10,025 bases of DNA, from contig JBGSKY010000182.1 of assembly GCA_041740995.1 (NCBI GenBank), positions 1 through 10,025 of the forward strand, in the 5' to 3' direction. Numbering within the stretch: the stretch's first letter is position 1; each line of letters opens with the position of its first letter. Source of the DNA: JBGSKY01 sp041740995. GTDB taxonomy: Bacteria; Planctomycetota; Planctomycetia; Pirellulales; Pirellulaceae. Positions 7,402 to 10,025 of this stretch are shown here, piece by piece. The notes under the pieces are model-generated. The model made no database searches. It was given only the letters and a program-made list of their open reading frames with translations, and was not told the origin of the DNA. The translations under genes and the position numbers were made by a program.

Positions 7402-7977
7402 ATGCTGAACGATTTGTCGGTGTACGTTTCCATTTGGGTCTCGATGACTGCATGGTTCGTCGGGGCGATTTCACGTGAACTTGCTACGCATCAATCACTG
7501 CACTGCAAAGCAGTTTCACGCATGGGGACGCCCTACGAATCGGTTTATCGTTGGAGTTGGCTGGCAGGTGCGATTTTGCTCTCGATCCACATCATTGCCA
7601 GCTACGAGTTCGTTCATCACTGGAGTCATGAGGCAGCGCTCGAAGCGACGGGAGTCGAGTCTTTTCAAGTGACCGGATACCGGGCGTCTTGGGGAGTTTA
7701 TGTCAACTTCGCTTTCATGATCGTTTGGATCGGCTACAGTTTTGCGATGGTTTATCGAAGGTCGCGCGTGCCTCGGCTTGACCCGCTTGTCATCGTGTTT
7801 TTGGCTCCGATCGTATTTTCAGCGACGGTGGTTTTCGAGACGGGCGTGTTACGCACGGCGTCCATCGTCGCGTTCTTTCTTCTAATCGGGTTGACGTGGC
7901 GACGAATTCGATTGCAACACAGCGTTCAACGAAACACGGAAACGTCGCAGCTTTCCGCTGAAAACTCGAAGTGCTAG
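7402..7977 (+). CDS. Small polytopic membrane protein with FVHHWSH motif
   Basis: A 191-residue inner-membrane protein of unknown function with about four to five hydrophobic segments (roughly 5-22, 50-69, 98-117, 128-146 and 151-166) and a polar C-terminal tail. A His cluster follows the second helix: H63 inside SIHIIASYEF, then H72, H73 and H76 in FVHHWSH. This could coordinate a metal or haem at the membrane surface. From memory, similar short membrane proteins with an F(V/H)HHWSH signature recur in planctomycete genomes, but no function is established. The ATG at 7402 is the first good start in the frame. Upstream, GGGAAC (7394-7399) is only a weak ribosome-binding candidate. It is the first gene of a unit with the ArsR repressor, divergent from the receptor and sharing the palindrome-bearing region. 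The context suggests a part in metal uptake with that receptor. Confidence 0.78.
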   Translation: MLNDLSVYVSIWVSMTAWFVGAISRELATHQSLHCKAVSRMGTPYESVYRWSWLAGAILLSIHIIASYEFVHHWSHEAALEATGVESFQVTGYRASWGVYVNFAFMIVWIGYSFAMVYRRSRVPRLDPLVIVFLAPIVFSATVVFETGVLRTASIVAFFLLIGLTWRRIRLQHSVQRNTETSQLSAENSKC

Positions 7978-8004
7978 AATGTGGAGATGAATGCAGGATC
8001 GGAA

Positions 8005-8307
8005 ATGGACGAGGTACGCTGCGCCGCTTTCTTGAAGGCGCTGGCTGAACCGCTGCGATTGCAAATCGTGAAAGCTCTCCAGGCGGGGCCGATGAGTGTT
8101 TCCGACTTGGCAATCGTATTGGAACAAGAGGTTGGCACCGTCTCACATCACCTCCGAGTTCTCTTTCATGCCGGTTTGGTGTCGACCCAGCGTGATGGCA
8201 AGTACATCTACTACTCGCTCAATGCTGAGATCCATACGGGACGTGGAAAAAGCGCAAAAACGGGATCGCTGGACTTCGGTTGCTGCAAGTTGCAAATTGG
8301 GACATAA
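8005..8307 (+). CDS. ArsR/SmtB-family transcriptional repressor with C-terminal CC
   Basis: A 100-residue winged-helix DNA-binding protein, probably a dimeric metal(loid)-responsive repressor. The DNA-binding core is clear: ALAEPLRLQIVKAL (helix 1-2), SVSDLAIVLEQEVGTVSHHL (about 31-50, the helix-turn-helix), then LFHAGLVSTQRDGKYIYYSLN (recognition-helix end and beta wing). Candidate inducer ligands are C6 and the vicinal pair C93-C94 in LDFGCCKLQ near the C-terminus. The classic ELCVCDL site in the DNA-binding helix is absent (here SVSDLA), so sensing would use a different site. The ATG at 8005 is chosen because AGGA lies 6 nt upstream (7995-7998). The frame also offers a GTG at 7981 and an ATG at 7987, which would add up to eight residues. 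It lies 27 nt after the membrane-protein gene, so the two are probably co-transcribed. It may regulate the divergent palindrome and perhaps the GTPase downstream. Confidence 0.9.
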   Translation: MDEVRCAAFLKALAEPLRLQIVKALQAGPMSVSDLAIVLEQEVGTVSHHLRVLFHAGLVSTQRDGKYIYYSLNAEIHTGRGKSAKTGSLDFGCCKLQIGT

Positions 8308-8397
8308 GTTGCTGACGACGGATGTCCCAGATTGACGGACATTCTAACCTTCGTCAGAATCTAAAGTCCCGATTTAACGGCTTCACTCGTCAGCAGT
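8308..8397 (+). promoter_or_regulatory. Structured leader before the GTPase, possible RNA switch
   Basis: TGCTGACGA (8310-8318) is the exact reverse complement of TCGTCAGCA (8387-8395), extendable by two G-U pairs. Three smaller hairpins lie inside. They are ATGTCC/GGACAT (8322-8327 with 8337-8342), ATTCTAAC/GTCAGAAT (8341-8348 with 8353-8360, one mismatch, CTTC loop) and AAG-CCG/CGGCTT (8364-8371 with 8378-8383, 2-nt bulge). The first two share 8341-8342. The 5' strand CTGACGA can instead pair with TCGTCAG at 8351-8357, giving two exclusive folds. The outer helix ends 8-10 nt before the GTPase ATG. It matches no riboswitch class I recognise and is not a tRNA. The repeats could alternatively be DNA operator half-sites. 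Confidence 0.45.
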
Positions 8398-8404
8398 ATT
8401 TGAA

Positions 8405-9502
8405 ATGATCCAACCCATTGAATTCATTATGATCGGCGGGTTTCTCGGCGCTGGGAAAACCACGTTGATAGCGAGCCTCGCCAAACGCTTCCAAGCCGAA
8501 GGTAAGCACGTTTGCGTCGTAACCAACGATCAAGCGGCTGGCTTGGTCGACACGGAACTACTCAAAAGTCAGGGACTCGAAGTCAATGAAGTTGCCGGGT
8601 CGTGCTTTTGCTGCAACTTCAATGGCTTGACTGATGCAATGGATGAATTTGAAACGCGTCGTCGCCCCGACGTAATCCTTGCCGAACCTGTTGGCAGTTG
8701 CACGGACCTGATCGCGACGATCGCCTTGCCGATGATGGAACACTTGGGCGGCAAGTTTATCCACCGGCCCTATGCCGTGGTACTAAAACCGAGTCACGGT
8801 ATGAAGATACTTGCGGGCATAGGCGGAGGGTTTTCGGAAAAGGCCGAGTACATCTTTCGCAAACAGCTTGAAGAATCGGACATCATCCTTGTCAATCGAA
8901 TTGACGAACTTTCTGAAGAAGATATTCAGCACCTTCAATCGCATCTCGCCGAACAATATCCTGGTCGCCATGTAATCTGTTTGTCTGCCAAGACGGGCGA
9001 GAACTTGGACGCATTGTTCGCGGCCTACCAACTGGAAGCGTCCCCACGCAATGCGACCATGGACGTCGACTACGACATCTATGCGGACGGCGAAGCGGAA
9101 CTCGGGTGGCTCAACGCAACCGTTTCGTTCGACTCGGACCTCCCTATGTTGCTCGATGAAATCGCTATGTCGATCGTCCAGCAGTTGCGAGTGAGGCTGG
9201 CAGCGATCAACGCCGAACCGGGACACTTAAAGATTCTGTGCCATGCAGGCGAAAACGTGAGCGTCGCGAACTTAATCGACAGCGAATCGGAAGCCGTCCT
9301 CTCGGTCGCCTGCGACACCGAGGCGACGGCTCTCACCGCGATCATCAATGCTCGCGTGCGACTCGCGCCTGACGAGTTGTCCAAAGTTGTTCGAGAGGTG
9401 GTGCAGTCCACGGCCGCACAATCATCGGCAAACGCCGAGTTCAAGAACCTGGATTGTTTCCGACCCGGACGCCCTGCGCCTACCTATCGCACTAGTTTTT
9501 AG
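8405..9502 (+). CDS. COG0523/CobW-type G3E GTPase, putative metallochaperone
   Basis: A 365-residue cytoplasmic GTP-binding protein of the G3E family (CobW, P47K, UreG, HypB relatives), which deliver metals to client enzymes or act in metal homeostasis. Visible motifs, in order: Walker A GGFLGAGKTT (11-20), the metal-binding CXCC as C67-F-C69-C70 in AGSCFCCNFNGL, the switch II region ILAEPVGSCTD (E94), and the guanine-specificity motif NRID (164-167, NKxD with Arg). The C-terminal half is CobW-C-like but divergent, ending in DCFRPGRPAPTYR, a tail that to my recollection is more like the P47K branch than classical CobW. No His-rich metal loop is seen. The ATG at 8405 directly precedes the IEFIMIGGFLGAGK strand, with no Shine-Dalgarno. 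It follows the ArsR gene after a structured 97-nt leader and may share its transcript. Zinc, cobalt or a corrinoid-linked role are all possible; the client is unknown. Confidence 0.9.
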   Translation: MIQPIEFIMIGGFLGAGKTTLIASLAKRFQAEGKHVCVVTNDQAAGLVDTELLKSQGLEVNEVAGSCFCCNFNGLTDAMDEFETRRRPDVILAEPVGSCTDLIATIALPMMEHLGGKFIHRPYAVVLKPSHGMKILAGIGGGFSEKAEYIFRKQLEESDIILVNRIDELSEEDIQHLQSHLAEQYPGRHVICLSAKTGENLDALFAAYQLEASPRNATMDVDYDIYADGEAELGWLNATVSFDSDLPMLLDEIAMSIVQQLRVRLAAINAEPGHLKILCHAGENVSVANLIDSESEAVLSVACDTEATALTAIINARVRLAPDELSKVVREVVQSTAAQSSANAEFKNLDCFRPGRPAPTYRTSF

Positions 9503-9668
9503 GCCGCCGAATTTGATTGCCAAGTCCGAAATTCACATAGCTGGAGTAATGACTTTAAAGTGTTCGATCTGAGCAAGGTCGCGCCTGCGTTGTTTGACTA
9601 ATTGATTTGCACATTGGATTTGTCGGAATCCTGTGTTTCGCTGCGTCTAGGATTTCGATGGCATTCGT

Positions 9669-9710
9669 GATGGCAATCGGTAGGACAGTGGCGATTGCCA
9701 TCTTTTTTTT
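9669..9710 (+). terminator. Strong rho-independent terminator after the GTPase
   Basis: GATGGCAATCG (9669-9679) pairs perfectly with CGATTGCCATC (9692-9702) around a 12-nt loop, followed by eight T residues (9703-9710). This is a textbook intrinsic terminator for rightward transcription. It lies 166 nt beyond the GTPase stop. The stretch between (9503-9668) holds no gene I can support, only a minor possible stem (GGATT 9616-9620 with AATCC 9627-9631). Confidence 0.9.
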
Positions 9711-9726
9711 GATGGATTTGGTGGGA

Positions 9727-9754
9727 AAGCGACCGGCGTTTTGACCGGTCGCTT
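9727..9754 (-). terminator. Perfect 10-bp hairpin at the end of the leftward gene
   Basis: AAGCGACCGG (9727-9736) is the exact reverse complement of CCGGTCGCTT (9745-9754), with an 8-nt loop (CGTTTTGA). It starts 7 nt past the stop of the - strand gene. Read leftward, the stem ends in CGCTT followed by one more T and then CCCAC, so the T tract is short. It is probably a terminator of modest strength for leftward transcription. Facing the rightward terminator 17 nt away, it insulates the two convergent units. Confidence 0.65.
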
Positions 9755-9761
9755 GGTGTGG

Positions 9762-10025
9762 CTAGACTTCGTCGGGCAGCAGAATTGTCATTACTGGGCG
9801 TCCGTCGTCGCCTCCCGCGATGATGGCTTTCAACTTAACCAGCTCCGCTGGTTTTTCTGCCTCGTTGCTAACGACCAGCTTAAACGTCATTTGCGATTCT
9901 GTCTGGGGCTGACGAAGGATGGCGAGTCGAAGCATCCAGAGGATGTCCCAGAGTCGCCCGCGTTCGTCTTGACCTTTGAGAGGGTTGGGAACGTATACGT
10001 ACTTCGACCATACGCCGTGGGTGAT
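9762..10025 (-). CDS. DUF6573-like protein, C-terminal part (5' partial)
   Basis: An open frame on the - strand enters from the right edge of the window and stops at TAG (9764-9762); 87 residues are visible. The segment reads ITHGVWSKYVYVPNP, then DERGRLWDILWMLRLAI, MTFKLVVSN, KAIIAGGDDGRPVMTILLPD and ends LLPDEV. The order xGRLWDxLWMLxxAI, then a beta strand, then GDDGxPVxTIxLP closely recalls the C-terminal half of DUF6573, a small family of unknown function that I recall mainly from plasmids, integrative elements and phage-like regions. No start is visible. It converges on the GTPase unit behind two hairpins. The reading frame is well supported by these motifs; the family assignment is from memory and the function is unknown. 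Confidence 0.75.
   Translation of the reverse strand: MTHGVWSKYVYVPNPLKGQDERGRLWDILWMLRLAILRQPQTESQMTFKLVVSNEAEKPAELVKLKAIIAGGDDGRPVMTILLPDEV

Noticed and set aside
6774..7478. 234-codon open frame on the + strand over the receptor start
   Set aside because: It lies antisense to the receptor's signal peptide, plug start and promoter, shows no recognisable domain and overlaps the membrane-protein gene.
8308..8404. tRNA-like cloverleaf in the GTPase leader
   Set aside because: Although an outer helix encloses three hairpins, there is no TTCRANY T-loop, no D-loop GG, the stem lengths are wrong and no CCA-type end is present.
9503..9668. Small gene or attachment site between GTPase and terminator
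   Set aside because: Only very short frames without ribosome sites; the GGATT/AATCC stem and the 8-nt GATTGCCA repeat are within chance expectation.
1..10025. CRISPR array, insertion sequence or rRNA/tRNA genes
   Set aside because: No regularly spaced repeats, transposase motifs, terminal inverted repeats or conserved RNA-gene sequences were seen.

Overview
The window looks like a chromosomal segment from a Planctomycetota bacterium, most likely related to Rhodopirellula/Pirellulales. This is inferred from moderate GC content, weak or absent Shine-Dalgarno sequences, TonB-dependent receptors showing a Gram-negative-type outer membrane, and several protein types I associate with planctomycetes: a small FVHHWSH membrane protein, an ArsR regulator ending in GCCKLQ, and an ArsI-like VOC protein fused to half a methyltransferase. 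No database search was possible, so the taxonomy is inference.

Left part (1-4989, all + strand). A siderophore-type TonB-dependent receptor, cut at its 5' end by the window, ends at 1729. A hairpin with a T5 tract follows and stops 5 nt before the next gene. Then comes a tight three-gene unit: a PhyH-type Fe(II)/2-oxoglutarate dioxygenase, an MFS permease whose start overlaps it, and an ArsI/CadI-like VOC metalloenzyme carrying the C-terminal half of an ArsM-like methyltransferase. The unit looks like uptake, oxidative attack and C-metalloid bond cleavage, possibly acting on an organoarsenical or other thiophilic organometal. The VOC protein keeps both candidate metal ligands and the vicinal Cys pair expected of an ArsI-type lyase.

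Middle part (5000-8307). A second TonB-dependent receptor lies on the - strand, convergent with the VOC gene. Its frame is interrupted by one in-frame amber codon where a Trp is expected, so it is a recent pseudogene, a sequencing error or a readthrough case. Divergent from it are a small polytopic membrane protein and an ArsR-family repressor. The intergenic region between them carries a perfect 11-7-11 palindrome, the best operator candidate in the window.

Right part (8308-10025). A 97-nt leader with several nested and mutually exclusive helices precedes a COG0523/CobW-type G3E GTPase (CXCC metal site). The GTPase gene is followed, after a 166-nt geneless gap, by a strong rho-independent terminator (11-bp stem, T8). 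A second perfect hairpin then follows the end of a - strand gene running out of the window. That gene's C-terminus resembles the DUF6573 family, which I associate with plasmids and integrative elements, so the right edge may be an element boundary.

Taken together, the window is a metal/metalloid handling locus: two outer-membrane importers, a small-molecule oxidation and lyase operon, an inner-membrane permease, a thiol-rich ArsR sensor and a metallochaperone GTPase. The individual families are known. Their combination, the VOC-half-methyltransferase fusion and the structured leader are the parts most worth following.
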